This document shows, in pieces, positions 42,791 to 55,549 of a stretch of 64,000 nt of DNA; within the stretch, counting starts at the first letter, position 1, and every line of letters starts with the position of its first letter. Source of the stretch: Anastatus disparis (lineage: Eukaryota > Arthropoda > Insecta > Hymenoptera > Eupelmidae); NCBI GenBank assembly GCA_017163975.1, contig JAFFSR010000301.1, positions 4,128,001 to 4,192,000 of the forward strand, in the 5' to 3' direction. A program made the translations under genes and the position numbers. A model generated the notes under the pieces. The model was not told the origin of the DNA and did no database searches. It saw only the letters and a program-made list of their open reading frames with translations.

Positions 42791-44948
42791 TATTATAATA
42801 ATTTATTTAGTTTTGCAACTTTTAATGCGAATGTCATTCAAAACCAAGGAAAAGCTATATATAATTTAAAAATTCAAGGACAAATTTGTCATACAGCACC
42901 TAATACGTTAATTTCTACTAACGACATTAAACCTACATGTGGACAGTTATACATTTACGATAATACAGTAGCAATTGAAAAACGATTAAAAACTAATGAA
43001 AAATTAACAAAGGAACATATGTTAATTTTAACAGAAATAATGAATGATAATCCCATGGCTAAAAATTACAAAAGCTTACATCAATTATCAAACATACAAA
43101 ATATTCCAAATTATAAATTGTATTTTATGCGAAAAAATGATAAACAACAACATCGTTATAATAAGCCACTAACTTCTGAATGTGGTGCTATCATAGTATC
43201 TAATTCAGGAATTCCAGATAATTATGATCTTTGTGTATATCCGAAATTATCTTCTGAAGATGAAATTACTCATACTTATTTAAATAAATTATCTCATCAC
43301 GTGGATCCAATGGTTTTTCCTTTAATGTTTCCAGCAGGAGATTTAGGTTGGAGTATAGGATATAAAAAAAATGAAAATATTGAAAATAGTGATTGTCTTA
43401 CAATACTACAATATTATTTATATAGAATCCATTGGAGACCAAATTTAAAAAATTTCAACCCTATTTTATATTGTGGAAGATTAACACAACAATACATTAT
43501 ACATGCATATGTGATGGTTGAAAGTAATAGAATGAATTTTTTTAGAAATAATCAAAAACAATTACGTATAGAATGTTATCAAGGTTTATTAGATCATGTA
43601 ATGAACAGTGCTTCAAATGTTTCAACAAATTTTGAAAACAAAGAAAGAATTGGAAATCTTTTTATTTTACCCTCATCATATATTGGTAGTCCAAGATATA
43701 TGCAGCAATATTATCAAAATGCCATGGCAATAATGAGAACAGTAGGAAAGCCAGACTTATTTATAACAATGACGTGTAATCTTAAATGGAAAGAATTAAA
43801 AGAAATTTTAAAAAATTTTCCAGAAGCAACAACTCTCAATGACATACCAAATATCACAGTAAGATTATTTTATATAAAATTTAAAATGTTATTGAATGAT
43901 ATTATAAAAAACGAAATTTTTGGTCCTGTCATAGCTTATGTATTTTCGATTGAATTTCAAAAAAGAGGGTTACCTCACGCGCATATTATTATAACATTAC
44001 ATCATAATCATAAAATATTAACTCCAGAAAATATTGATAAATATATTTCAGCAGAAATACCTTCATCAGAAAATAAATATTTACAAAAATTAGTAATTAA
44101 ACACATGTTACATGGACCACATACAGATAAATCACCTTGTTACGAAAAAAATAAAAGTAAATGTAAAAAAAAATTTCCAAAATCATTTAATGAAAGTACA
44201 ATAGTTGAAGAAAACAAATATCCACAATACAAAAGAAGAAATAATATTTTAGATAATCATACATATAATTTAAAACATAATAAAAAAATTATACAAGTTG
44301 ATAATTCTATGGTAGTTCCTTACAACAGTTTTTTGTTAGCAAAATATAATGCTCATATCAATACTGAACTTTGTATGTCAATACAAAGTATAAAATATAT
44401 TTATGATCATATTTATAAAGGTGTAGATAAAGCTTACTGTAAAATAAAACAAGATAAAAATGAAGAATATAATAATGATGATATTTATGATGAAATAACT
44501 CAATACATAGATGGAAGATATTTAAGTCCAATGGAGGCTGCATGGAGATTACAAGCTTTTCCTCTATGCGGTAGAAGTCATACAGTAATAAGATTAAATA
44601 TCCATACAGAAAATCAACAAAAAATAATTTTTGATGAAAATAATATACATTCAGCATTAAACAAATGCGAAACAACATTGACTGCATGGTTTAAATTGAA
44701 TAAAAAAGATGATTTTGCTAAAAAAATTAAATATGTTAATATTCCACAATATTATATTTTTAATTCTAAGACTAAATCTTGGATTAAAAGATCACAACTT
44801 AGAAAAAAATAGCAATTGGTAGATTAAATGTAGTATCACCAAAAGATAGTGAACGTTTTTTTTTGAAATTAATATTAAACAGGGTAAAAGGTCCAACATC
44901 TTTTAAAGATTTACGAACTTATGAAAATGTAACTTATAATACTTATTA
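42791..44948 (+). pseudogene. Helitron B Rep (HUH endonuclease) part of RepHel
   Basis: Open from 42791 (no start, 5' part deleted) to 44812; the first in-frame ATG is 43019. The HUH motif LPHAHIIITL lies at about 43971-43998. The Y2 motif reads KYIYDHIYKG: the second Tyr of YxxxY is His, while copy A has Tyr. Rep cuts one strand at the Helitron end and becomes linked through Tyr, so this change should block normal transposition. An A-run shift at 44805-44812 and a stop at 44946-44948 (TYNTY then TAA) further break the gene. Upstream there is FSFATFNANV, shared with the separated N-terminal piece of copy A. Confidence 0.87.
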
Positions 44949-44964
44949 AGAAACTGCTCTTGCA

Positions 44965-46636
44965 ATGAATTTAATAGAACACGAAAAACAAATTTATTAT
45001 ATTTTTGAAGAAGCATGCCAAGTTATGTTACCAGTACAATTACGTAAATTTTTTGCATGTTTTTTATTATGTGAAAATATTCAAGGTAACATTATTTGGG
45101 AAAAATATAAAAAATTTTTTATTGAAGATTTTAAAGAAAATAAAGAAAATAAAGCTTTATCCCATATTAATCAAATATTAAATTCAGAACAAATGTCATG
45201 TGAAAATTTTGGTTTACCTGAACCAAATGAAAACTATAACGAGGAAAACGAAGAAATTAATGACGAAATTATAATTTTTAGCAAAAAAAAATTTGATAAA
45301 ATGTATAAACAATTGAATGACGATCAAAAACATATTTTTGAACAAATAATAAATAATAATCATAAAATTTTTTTCATAGATGGACCAGGAGGTTCTGGAA
45401 AAACATTTTTATATAAAACATTAATATATTATTTTATAACAATAAAAAAAAATTCTTATCAATGGCTTGGACAGGTATTGCTTCAATTTTACTACCAAAA
45501 GGTTTAACCAGTCACCGAACTTTTAGATTACCATTAGACTTAAACAATATTGAAAGTGCATTTTTAAAATTTGATTCAGATAAGAAAAAATTAAGAGAAG
45601 CAAATGTAATTATATGGGACGAAGCATCAATGATTCCTAAAAAAGCTTTAGAAATAGTTGACAAAACATTAAAAGATGTCTGTAATAATAATGAAATTTT
45701 TGGAGGAAAAATTATTATTTTAGGTGGAGATTTTCGTCAAATTTTACCTGTATTAAAAAATGGAAATAAAAATACAATTATAGAACAAACTATAAAATAT
45801 TCAATCCTATGGCCCATGTTTCATATTTTTAAATTAAAAAAAAATATAAGATCTAATGATGAAAATTTTTCATCATTTTTATTAGATATTGGAGAAGGAA
45901 AAGTTGATACATTTATTATACCAGAAAAATGGAAAACTAATAATGTTTGCAATAAAATTTATCAAAACATTAACAATAATTATAGTTTTTCGAAAAATGT
46001 TATTTTAAGTACACATAATGAAGATGTGAATATTTTAAATAATAAAATACTGAATTTAATTAATAATGAAACAATGACATATTATAGTATTGATTATACA
46101 AAATATAAGGGTGTTGATCAAACAGATGAGAATATTCATTTGAATTATCCAATAGAAATGTTAAATAATATAAGAGAAGGATTACCTCCACATGAACTTA
46201 ATTTAAAAATAAATGCTATAATAATGCTAATTAGAAATTTAAGTATAAAAGATGGATTATGCAATGGAACACGATTAAAGATAACGAGATTATTTAAATA
46301 CAATATAGAAGCTGAAGTAATTACAGGCAAAACTAAAGGAAATAAAGTTTTTATACCGCGTATAACATTAAGCACAAATGAATCATCGTCTTTACCATTT
46401 ATTTTATATAGAAAACAATTCCCTATTGTATTAGCTTTTGTTATAACTATAAATAAATCACAAGGTCAAAGTTTTGAAAACGTAGGAATATTCATAAAAA
46501 ACCTTTATTTTCACATGGACAATTATATGTTGCTCTTTCTAGAAGTAAAAATGCTTCTAAAATACATATTCAAAATGAATTAGAAAATAAAAATGAATTA
46601 ACCAATATAGTATGGAAAGAAGTACTAGAAAAATAA
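44965..46636 (+). pseudogene. Helitron B PIF1-like helicase part
   Basis: 44965-45507 carries NDDQKHIFEQIINNNHKIFF and Walker A GPGGSGKTFLYK (from 45382). A frame shift near the nine-A run at 45447-45455 leads to 45462-46583, with MAWTGIASILLPKGLTSH, Walker B VIIWDEASMI, ILGGDFRQILPV and VLAFVITINKSQGQSF. A last shift near 46500 puts the closing LYVALSRSKNASKIHI block in another frame, ending at TAA 46634-46636. PIF1-family helicases of Helitrons unwind DNA during rolling-circle transfer. All motifs remain, so the decay looks recent and mostly due to A-run slips. Confidence 0.88.
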
Positions 46637-46892
46637 TAAAAAAAAAACTTTAATTTTTTTAATATTAAAAATATATTTATATTTCTTACATACTAATAAA
46701 ACCTTTGTTTTTTTCAGATATAACATAATAAAACAAAAAATAAAAACATACTTTAAATTTTCTATATAAAAAAATTAATTTAAAATAATAAAAAAGAAAA
46801 TAAAAACAAACTTCAAATATTTTATAAAAAAAAATAATAACAAAGTTATTTAAAATATAATTTAGTAATACTAATAATAATCGAATTATAAA

Positions 46893-47276
46893 ATGGAATG
46901 GGATCCAGTTTCAAATGAATACATTGTTATAGAAAACTTACAACATCAAGAAGAATTAGATGATTTAAATAACCAAATAAACGAATTCGAACGGTTTTAA
47001 GAGCAGTACGAAGAATATATGGAAAATTTGAATGAAAATACAGATTTATCTATATTAAATAATGCAATTAATAACTATATCGGTATTGAAAATGAAAAAC
47101 TTCATTTTGAAAATTGGAACAATGTAACATATTATTATAAATATATGACAAATAAAATCATTCAATATAAGTTAGAAATACATGATCCAATAATGGAATA
47201 TTATATCACAACTCATAATACAATATATTATAAATATTTATTACGTATTGCTAATATAATTTTTTTTATATTATAA
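46893..47276 (+). pseudogene. Small accessory ORF downstream of helicase in Helitron B
   Basis: ATG 46893, 128 codons, with a single in-frame TAA after INEFERF and an in-frame ATG at 47019. The protein is Glu/Asn-rich (EWDPVSNEYIVIENLQHQEE) with a hydrophobic end (IANIIFFIL). I do not recognise it. It is inside the Helitron borders and could be a captured or element-specific accessory gene, or chance in AT-rich DNA; its length and acidic composition argue mildly for a real relic. Confidence 0.4.
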
Positions 47277-48829
47277 AATATATTTAAGTAATAAATTAAT
47301 AAAAATAATAAATATATCTTTTATAAAAACCAAAAATTAATTAAATATATTAAAACAGTAATTTAAAATATATTTCATACATCAAAAAGACTTAATTGCA
47401 TTAAAATATATTTAAAAAAAAATAAATAAAATTTAATAAAATACTCACTTTATAATTTTATTTATAACATACATGAATTAGTAATTAATTGTATTAATAT
47501 TATTGTAATTATGATACAGGCATTAAACGTTAAATAAATCAAATAAAATCCTATTATAACTTAAACATTTATAATTGAATTTAAATATAATAAAATGTTT
47601 AAAGGATAAATAAAAAATTATTTTATAAAACAAAAAAAAATTAATAAAATTCATATCATTATGTATTATATTATATTGATTTTTTAATTAATAAATAATA
47701 TTAAAAATTATTTATTAATAAATAAATAATCGATAATTTAAAAAAAAAAACAAACATGAAAATACATTCTATTAATTTTGTAAAAATTATTTTAATATAT
47801 CTTTTTTAATACTAGCAAAAAAGTCAAGGATATTGAAAAAAAATAGAGATATATATTTTATACATCCAAAAGACTTAAAAATAAAATTAAGATATATTAA
47901 AAATAAAATTAAAATAATTAATAAATAAGGAAAAATTATATTATTTAATTTTATCGTTTTATTTATGAAATATATTAATTAATAATATTATAATTATCAT
48001 AATGATATTGAAATTTATTGTTGTATTATTTAAAAGAAAATATATTAATTTCAAGTATAAAAATTAAAGATACTAGATGTTATAAAAAAAAATAATAATA
48101 ATTAATATTCAAATATAAGAAATAATTATAAAATTTTTAATAATAATAATATTAAAAAACATAGAATTCAATAAAGTATTAAATTTTAAATTTAGAATAA
48201 TTATAATAAAAAAAATTTCGGTTTTATATTATTGTAAGACATGTTACAATAATATTTAATTGGAAAATTTCAAGTTATAATAATTATTCTAATAAACATA
48301 CTTAAACAAAGATTTAAAAGAGATAAATATTAATTGAACAATTGGTATATAACAACAATTGTACAAATAATAAAATGATTTTAAAACTTTGTTTAAATAT
48401 GTAATACTGAAGGTGGAGGATGGATTGTAAATAGAGTCTATGGTATAAGGAGGAAGGAATATAGACTCTCATGGTTGTGTAGGGCTACAGGCGAAGGTAA
48501 CCATGGTTTTATTTTGAATAATTTTATAAAAAAAAATGAATAATTCTAATTAATTTTAACATGTCTTAAAATAACTTAAAATTATTATAATTGATTTTAT
48601 ATAATTATTAAAAATAAAACAAAAAAAAAACCAACGCGCCGTAATACCATACATTTTTTATTTAATTTATATTATAAACTCTTCGGGTGGTGTGGAAATC
48701 TGTCTGAGCAAATATATAATTAATATAAATTTTATAAATAATTTTTGTCAGTACAAATTTCATTACTGGCTGACATATTGTAAATATAAACGGGGGTTGG
48801 CGAGCAGCGCGAGCAGGGGGGAACCCCCC
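47277..48829 (+). other. Helitron B 3' non-coding region
   Basis: Very AT-rich, no gene seen. 48410-48500 is GC-richer and is shared with copy A from GCTACAGGCGAAGG on. 48680-48830 matches the end of copy A (CTTCGGGTGGTGTGGAAATC and GCGAGCAGCGCGAGC). Confidence 0.6.
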
Positions 48830-48833
48830 CTAA
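48815..48833 (+). other. Helitron B 3' hairpin and CTAA end
   Basis: AGGGGGGAACCCCCCCTAA: G/C stem, AA loop, then CTAA and host T. It is the counterpart of 6169-6200. Confidence 0.85.
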
Positions 48834-48858
48834 TATATATATATATATATATATATAT
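48834..48858. repeat. TA microsatellite, right flank of Helitron B
   Basis: TA repeats after the Helitron end, matching the TA target on its left side. Confidence 0.88.
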
Positions 48859-48957
48859 GCGCCAATTATTCAAACGATATTCTCGGGAGAAAAAAGGCTT
48901 AATCCTTTACATTAATATAATGGTAGTAATATAATATAAGTAATATAATAAAGTAAT

Positions 48958-49198
48958 AACGGAGACGGACAGACGGTGATGGAGAGACAGATGAGGAGAC
49001 GGAATCGGAAAGTCGGAAAGATGAAGACGGAGAGACATAGACGGAGTGACGGTGATGGAGAGACGGAGACGAAGCGACGGATTAGAAGAGATGAAAAACA
49101 ATAGACGAAGACGGAGAGACGAAGACGGAGAGACAGAGACGGAGAGACAGGAAGAAAATATGGAGACGGAGAGATGGAGATGGAGTGACGGATATTGT
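48958..49198. repeat. Purine minisatellite (GGAGACGGAGAGAC)n
   Basis: Third patch of the GAGACGGAGAC family, followed by GT-rich repeats into which the solo LTR was inserted. Confidence 0.85.
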
Positions 49199-49220
49199 GT
49201 ATGTGTGTATGTTTATATGA

Positions 49221-50326
49221 TGTAACGTTTGGCCTTTCTGCCTCGATTAGATTTTGGTGTGGTAGGCGTCAGACTTTTAGAGGGCGCTGCAGATGTTGAT
49301 TCTCGGAGGCCAAAGTTCAAACTTACATACTAGACTAACCCAACCTTATTAAATTAATAAAATTAATAATAAGAAAAATAAAGAAATAAATAAAAAGAAA
49401 TTAATCTCCATTAAATATTTGGAAAGAATAAAATATAAATGATTAAGAAAAGTAATAATATTAATTAAAAGAATTAATAAATAAATAATACAAAGCTAAC
49501 CTATCCGTACGTACTAAGTGATAATGTTCGTGAGAGGAAGCAGGATGGGTACTGCGGACTGGTGATTAAGTTTAAACACGATAATTTTGGGTTTAGACTT
49601 AAACTATCTTTTTCTTTGATATTTATTAATAAAAATAAAAAGAATAACAAAATAATTACAACGCCGATTAAATAATACTGAATAACAAAAATAAAAATTG
49701 TAATTTCGTGTCATAACGTTTCGCACGTTGAAAAAGAAAAGAAAAATCTTTAGTTGTCTCCTTGACCGCTAGGGGGCGCTAACTCGTATTTATCGGCTGT
49801 AACAAATAAAACAAAAGAAAAAAAATACAATGGTTAATTATATAACAATATAGACTCGGCGGGTAAATTAGCGACCTACTTTATCGGCGGAGTTTGGCGC
49901 GGTCGGTAACGGAGCCAGGTAAGGTAATACAGGAAAGTTAGGAAGGTAACCCTCTAAACCGTGAGTGGAGAAGAGGAGGGAGACTTTTGGTCGAAGACCA
50001 ACCGAGGAGTCTACCTCGACCAGCGATGGTGGAGGTAGTAACTAGGAGTCAGTGTCGGGCAATCCCACCCTTACACTGACGGATAGATAGGAGACTATGT
50101 CGGGCAATCCCACCCTTACATAGCTTAAGACAGGAGTATAGGTAAGGATAACTCCCACTGTGTCGAGCAATCCCACTCTTACACAGAGGAAGGGAAAGAG
50201 TCTCTCTATGCTGGCTCGGCGGCTTGCTTATATATGCTACGGAGCTCGCTATTCCCGTTGCGGGAGTAGCGCCTCGTAGCGGCTGAGCGCAAGTACTAAG
50301 TCTAGCGTGATTTTTGAATCGTCGCA
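49221..50326 (-). mobile_element. Solo LTR related to the young Gypsy element, TSD ATGA
   Basis: Begins TGTAACGTTTGGCCTTTCTG and ends GAATCGTCGCA, like the 33355 LTR but diverged. ATGA lies on both sides (49217-49220 and 50327-50330). It has no internal region, so the internal part was lost by LTR recombination. Inside, TGTCGGGCAATCCCACCCTT occurs twice and a close variant once, within three units near 50051, 50097 and 50159. On the minus strand CATATATAAGC follows the same GC hairpin as in the young element, a likely promoter. Confidence 0.88.
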
Positions 50327-52378
50327 ATGAGTAAGTGTATGTTTATGGATACGTGTATATGTGTGTATGTGTGTATGTGTATGTATGTATGTGTATGTAT
50401 GCATGTGTATGTGTGTATGTGTATGTTAAAGGTGCACGAGTGTATGTGTATATATGCATATGTGTATGTTTATGTTAAAGGTGCACGTGTGTATTGTATG
50501 TATGTATGTGATAATAATGCAAAAGATATTCACATAAAAAAAGTCTTCATTTTTACTTCAATGTAATAGTAGTAATAGTAATTTTTTTTCATTTATTTTT
50601 TGGAACTGCAGTCAAGCTAATTTTAACAACATATTATAAAAGTTTTTGAATTATGCTGTAAATAATTATGTAGTTTCTTGAGTATAGACTTGACTAGGGT
50701 TAATTATTGTCAATCAATATCGTGACGATTTTTTTCTATGTAAAGGCTATAGCGTTTTCTTAAAAAATGGATTTTTGTTTCTCATTTTTATGAAATAAAA
50801 GATGATTAGACTGTGTTAAAAATGATAATTCATCTCGTACAACAATGAATTCGTTGCCTCTGGTAACCAACAATAAATTCATTGGAATAGTAATTATTAG
50901 TACAATAGCATACTTGTATATCACTGAACAACAATCAAGTCAACATTTTGCTAAAAATTTAACCTTATGCTAATCAAATGCAAATCAATTATATAAATGT
51001 AAATAAAATACATGTTAAGACAAATGTTAATGTAAAAGATATGAATATCATTATATTTATATTAGTAAAGTAAATGAAGAGAGGAAGCTGAATATCATTA
51101 ATTAATCGTAATTATAATCATATTAATAAAATATTAATGAAGATATTATTTTTTTTATTAATGTAATGTAAGTTTAGACTTACATGTAATTGAGAGAAGA
51201 AGTTTTGTTTTATCTGTTAGTTATAATTATAATCATGCAGTACTTATTAGTATGTGTGTGCGTATATATCGTGTGTATGTGTAGTAGTAAAAATGTTCAC
51301 GTCAGTTAAAAAGTGTGTCGTTTTGTATTCATGTCACTGTGTATGTTTCTATGTGCTTATATATCGTGTGTATGTGTATTAGTGAAAGTGTTCATGTCAG
51401 TTAAAAAGTGTGTTATTTTGTATTCATGCCACTGTGTATTTTTCTGTGTGCGTGTATATCGTGCGTATGTGTATTAGTGAAAGTGTTTACGTAATTTAAA
51501 AAGTGTTTCATTTTGTATTTATGCCACTGTGTATGTTTCTGTGTGCGCATTAGTTGGTTCGTCATTGTCTATAAGTATATATGTTAATGAGGACGCCATA
51601 TGTAGTAGGCCTGTATGATAGTGTACTCGAGAAAATTTTCGTGTCACCAAAAGTGAGTCATATTTTGTATTATTTTTACGTATGTGTATGTTTCTCTGTG
51701 TGTTGTTGGTTTGTCGGTGTCTGTAAGTATATTTCTATAATAGTAAAAAAGTTTATGTTGGTGAATTGCGTATAAATTGGTGTGTATGTGTGTGTGTGTT
51801 TAAGCGCCGGCGTGTGAGTGTATGTATGTGTATGTTAGTTCATGTATGTGTTCGTAAATGTATGGGGTAGAAGTGTGTATCTCTAAAGTGTTCATCTTCG
51901 TTGAAAAGTGTCTTGTATAGTATTTGTAGCTCTAGATGTATGTTCTTGTAAGTGTAAGTGGGTTTATCTATGTCAGTTGATATGTGTTCGTACCAGAGTG
52001 AAAGTTTATGTTTGTTAAGTGCCTGTTTATAAGTAAGTATGGATGTGTATTCATTTTGGTTTTGGTGATAGCGTATATATCGGTATGAGTGTGAGTGTGT
52101 TGATAAGTATGTGAATTACGATAGGAGTATAAATTCTATCTTGAGTCTTTTGTGTATGTGTGTGTGTGTGCGCGCGCGCGCGTGTGTGTGTATTAGTATA
52201 TTCCTCTGTGCTTTAGTGATATTTTCAGTGTGATTGTCGGTGTGTGTACATATATGTATATATGTGTGTATGTTTATATATGTGTCTGTATATGTGCGCA
52301 TGTACATTTGTGTGTGTGTGTGTGTGTGTACGTGTGTGTGTGTGTGTGTGTGCGTGTGTATGTGTGTGTGTGTGGAAT
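50327..52378. repeat. GT-rich microsatellite and minisatellite region
   Basis: GTATGTGT-type repeats at 50330-50510 and 51780-52378. A 105-bp unit around TTCATGTCAGTTAAAAAGTG and TGCCACTGTGTATGTTTCTG is repeated about three times at 51250-51550. 50510-51240 is unique AT-rich sequence without a recognisable gene. Confidence 0.7.
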
Positions 52379-52860
52379 AAAAAATATATATTCAATTAAT
52401 GGCTTGATTTCTGTTTTCTGAAACACTTATAGTTCGCTTTAATTTTTTTTTCATATTCATACATTTACCTATAATTTTGCAGATCCTTATCGATGGAAAT
52501 ATACATTTTTAAAAATAAATGTAAAATAAATTTCAATAAGAACAATTATTATGAATTATAATTTAATACCAGTTTTGTAAGTGCTAACACATAACAAAAT
52601 TTCATATTAAATGTAATATTTTATATTTATACGTAAAATATGATTCGATAAAAGCAAACTTATTTCATATACATATAGATAGTATTATTTTATCAGTGAT
52701 TAACAAATGATTGTCAAATTTGGTACAACGAACAACATATCCATGATTTCAATTTTTAAAGTTCGAAAAAAATTAAATACATATTTTATATTGAAATACT
52801 ATTGTCAAGGAAATTAGCAAATTCATATATAATAATATAAATGAAAATTCAACTCTACGA
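52379..52860. other. AT-rich spacer before the split Gypsy pol
   Basis: No gene seen; the border with Gypsy pol is near 52860. Confidence 0.45.
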
Positions 52861-52865
52861 GTAAT

Positions 52866-54938
52866 TTGTATAACAAAAGTATATTCTCCGCATCGGACCT
52901 CGAGCAAGCGTTTTTGCAAATACTAATCTTTCCGAAAGACGTGCCTAAAACTGCAGTCGTTACCTCTTTCGGCCTTTCTGAGTATCTTGTGATGACGTTT
53001 AGGTTCAGAAATGCCGCTCAAACCTTCCAGAGGCACGTCAATCTTGCCCTGGAACTTTGCATTTGCATTCGTGGATGATATTCTCGTTGTATCTTCATCG
53101 CCAGAGGAGCACGAGGAACATCAAAAGTCGGTATTTGAGAGGCTCGCTACCTTTAATTTACGTCTGAAAGTAAATAAATGTACGTTCATCGTGTCGGAGT
53201 TAGTATTCCCTGGACATCAGGTGAGCGGAGAAGGGTTATGCCTGGACCCAAGTGAGGTTAAAGCTATAGTAGAATTGCCGAAGCTAGAGATTAAAGATGA
53301 CATGCATAGGTATTTAGGCATGATTAATTTTTATAGAAAATGTTTACCACGTGCAGCTGAAACGCAGCGCCATTTAAATGCATTAATTAGTGATATTAAT
53401 TGAAAAAGGATAAACGCCCTGTAGTATGGACAAAGGAAGCTGAGGACGCATTTGAAAAAACTGAAAAAGAATTAGCAGAATTAGCTTACTTAGCGTTCCC
53501 AGCAGAAAATGCAGAAGTGAGAGTCGTGATGGATGCTTCGAATTTCGCGATGGGTACGTCCCTAGAGCAATTCGTAAATGACTCATGGCAACCATTAGCT
53601 TTCTTCTCTAAAAAATTTACTTTTGTGCAAAGGAATTATTGCGTTTTAGATAAGGAATTATCAACTATATACGAACCGCTTAAATATTTTAAGTATTATC
53701 TAGAGGGTCAAGAGTTTAAAATCTATACCAATCAAAAGCCGCTAATATATGCACTTGCACAAAATGTAGAGGATTACCCTGCAATTCGTAGTAGGGGGCT
53801 ATTGTATATAGCAGAATTCAGCACGCAGATATGCTACTTGCCTGGTCAAGATAATGCGGTAGCAGATTCCTTATCGAGAATTGAGGATGTAACGTTTCCT
53901 ACACTTTTTTCATTAGAAGAATTAGCAAAAAAGCTAGAGGCTCAAGAATAAAAAATGGTTTTAAAAAATCCTAATTTCTTTCGCTAGGATTAATTAGGCA
54001 GCAGTGGGGAACTGGAAAGACCTTTTTATACGTCGACTTGGTAGATCAGATTTTCCGACCTTACGGCTCTAAAGATTCGAGGCAGGATGTCATTAATCTT
54101 TTTCATAATCGAAACTCGCATCCTTCGGGTAAAGTAACAGCTAAGCTGATTAGAAAGCAATACGTATGACCCAAGAGGAACCAAGAGATAGTAGCATGGT
54201 GCAAGTCATGCATTGTCAAAAATAAAAAATCTCACGCGAGAATAAATTTTTGCCTTTTAAGTTCACCGAGCCAGACGCTTTTTTTACTCATGTTCATGTG
54301 GATCTCGTGGGCCTACTACCATCATGTGAACGATACAGGTATATTCTATCAATGGTAGACAGATTTTCAAGGTGGCTAAAGGCAGTTCCGCTGCAAGATG
54401 TATCCGTTTCCACAGTTGGGTGGCAAAGTTTGGCGCGCCTGTTATCTTAACGAGTGATCAAGGAAGGCGATTCGAGGCGCAGTTGTTTAAACAGCTATTA
54501 AATTATATTGGGTGTAAGAAAGTTAGGACAACACCATACCATCCAGCTTCCAATGGTATCGTCGAGAGATGGCACCGAGCTCTTAAGGTCGCAATTATGT
54601 GCCACACGGACAGTGCAGAGTGGACCAGAGTTTTGCCTACCGTCATGCTTGGTCTGCGCACTTGCCTAAGATTAGATACGGGGGCGAGCCCAACCAAATT
54701 TCTATATGGTACAACATTAACAGTGAAATTTAAAAAGGACATGAGGCAAGTTAAGACGGTACCCGCTGCACACCATTGTGCAATCAAGCCATTTGTATTT
54801 AAGGAGTTGGTGCACTGTGCCGACGTTTTCGAAAGAATAAAAGCGGGTAAACCGCCTCTCACGCATTTGTACACCTTATATGGTCGGGACCTTACAAGGT
54901 CATATCGAGGCACAATTGTGATAGGAATTATACAATAG
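52866..54938 (+). pseudogene. Pol (RT, RNase H, integrase) of split Gypsy element
   Basis: Starts inside RT motif A (FSASDLEQAF); protease and upstream RT are missing. RT goes on through FRNAAQTFQRH, then in another frame FAFVDDILVVSS (FxDD intact) to the MHRYLGMINFYRKCLPRA region. RNase H (53400-53951): VVMDASNFAMG and LDKELSTI are present, but IYTNQKPLIY has Asn where the family has Asp. Integrase: a broken HHCC zone (about 54050-54240, with WCKSC), HVDLVGLLP at 54297, LTSDQG and NGIVERWHRAL in 54372-54938 (D, D, E). Four or more frame changes separate the parts, so it is inactive. Confidence 0.85.
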
Positions 54939-55549
54939 AGAAAAATGGTAGAAACGTGGTTGTTTCGATCGATAGTTAGAAACGAGCCTTCTTTTAAAGA
55001 AGTGAAGAACAGTTGATTCCGGTCGAGCAGCCAGTGCAAGAGAATGCACTAGATCGGGAGCATCCGCTTACACCGCCATCGTACAATAATAACGCCTCGC
55101 AATACTCGGTACAAGAAGAACAAACACTGGTCATGGTGGAAGTCCACCGTAGCGCAGATGTGCAAGACGCAGTTGAAAAGCGGTAAGATGAAGTCTTGGG
55201 CGGAATCGATCCAGTAGACGAGGCAACCCTGGCCGAAGTAGACCAGAAAAATCGTCACTTAGATGAACCGATAATGGTCAGTCAGCCAGACTTTGTCAAT
55301 ATTGTACAGAGTGATGAAGGCAGAAGCATTGAAAGCCCAAGTACGGTCCCTCAAAGACTAAAGAAGGGTAGATGTATACCTAACATTTTAAGAAGAAGAA
55401 AAAGAACCGACAGCATCCTTAAAAAGGACTATAAAGAGGCTGCGACTAGAAAAGTAGTTAGGTTCGATGTTAGCGTTAATGTAGGGAACCATGCTCCATT
55501 CGCTTTTGTAAATAGGTTTAAGTATCGTAGGAAAGTAAAGAATGATTAA
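54939..55549 (+). pseudogene. C-terminal tail after integrase of split Gypsy
   Basis: Coding-like sequence after the integrase in several frames, ending in an open frame 55196-55549 with a basic motif (RRRKRTDSILKKDYKEA) and FVNRFKYRRKVKND. No domain recognised. It could be the pol tail or a small extra ORF. Confidence 0.4.

Larger units (their letters stand above)
41946..48833 (+). mobile_element. Helitron copy B, complete ends
   Basis: Starts TCTCCCTATATTATATAG at 41946 after host A and ends with a hairpin (GGGGGGAACCCCCC) plus CTAA at 48830-48833, before host T and a TA tract. It holds Rep and helicase but lacks the 5' coding part (zinc finger, OTU-like) seen in copy A; the joint lies near 42780, where sequence upstream of GGAATATATATT continues directly at TTATAATAATTTATTTAG. 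Confidence 0.9.
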
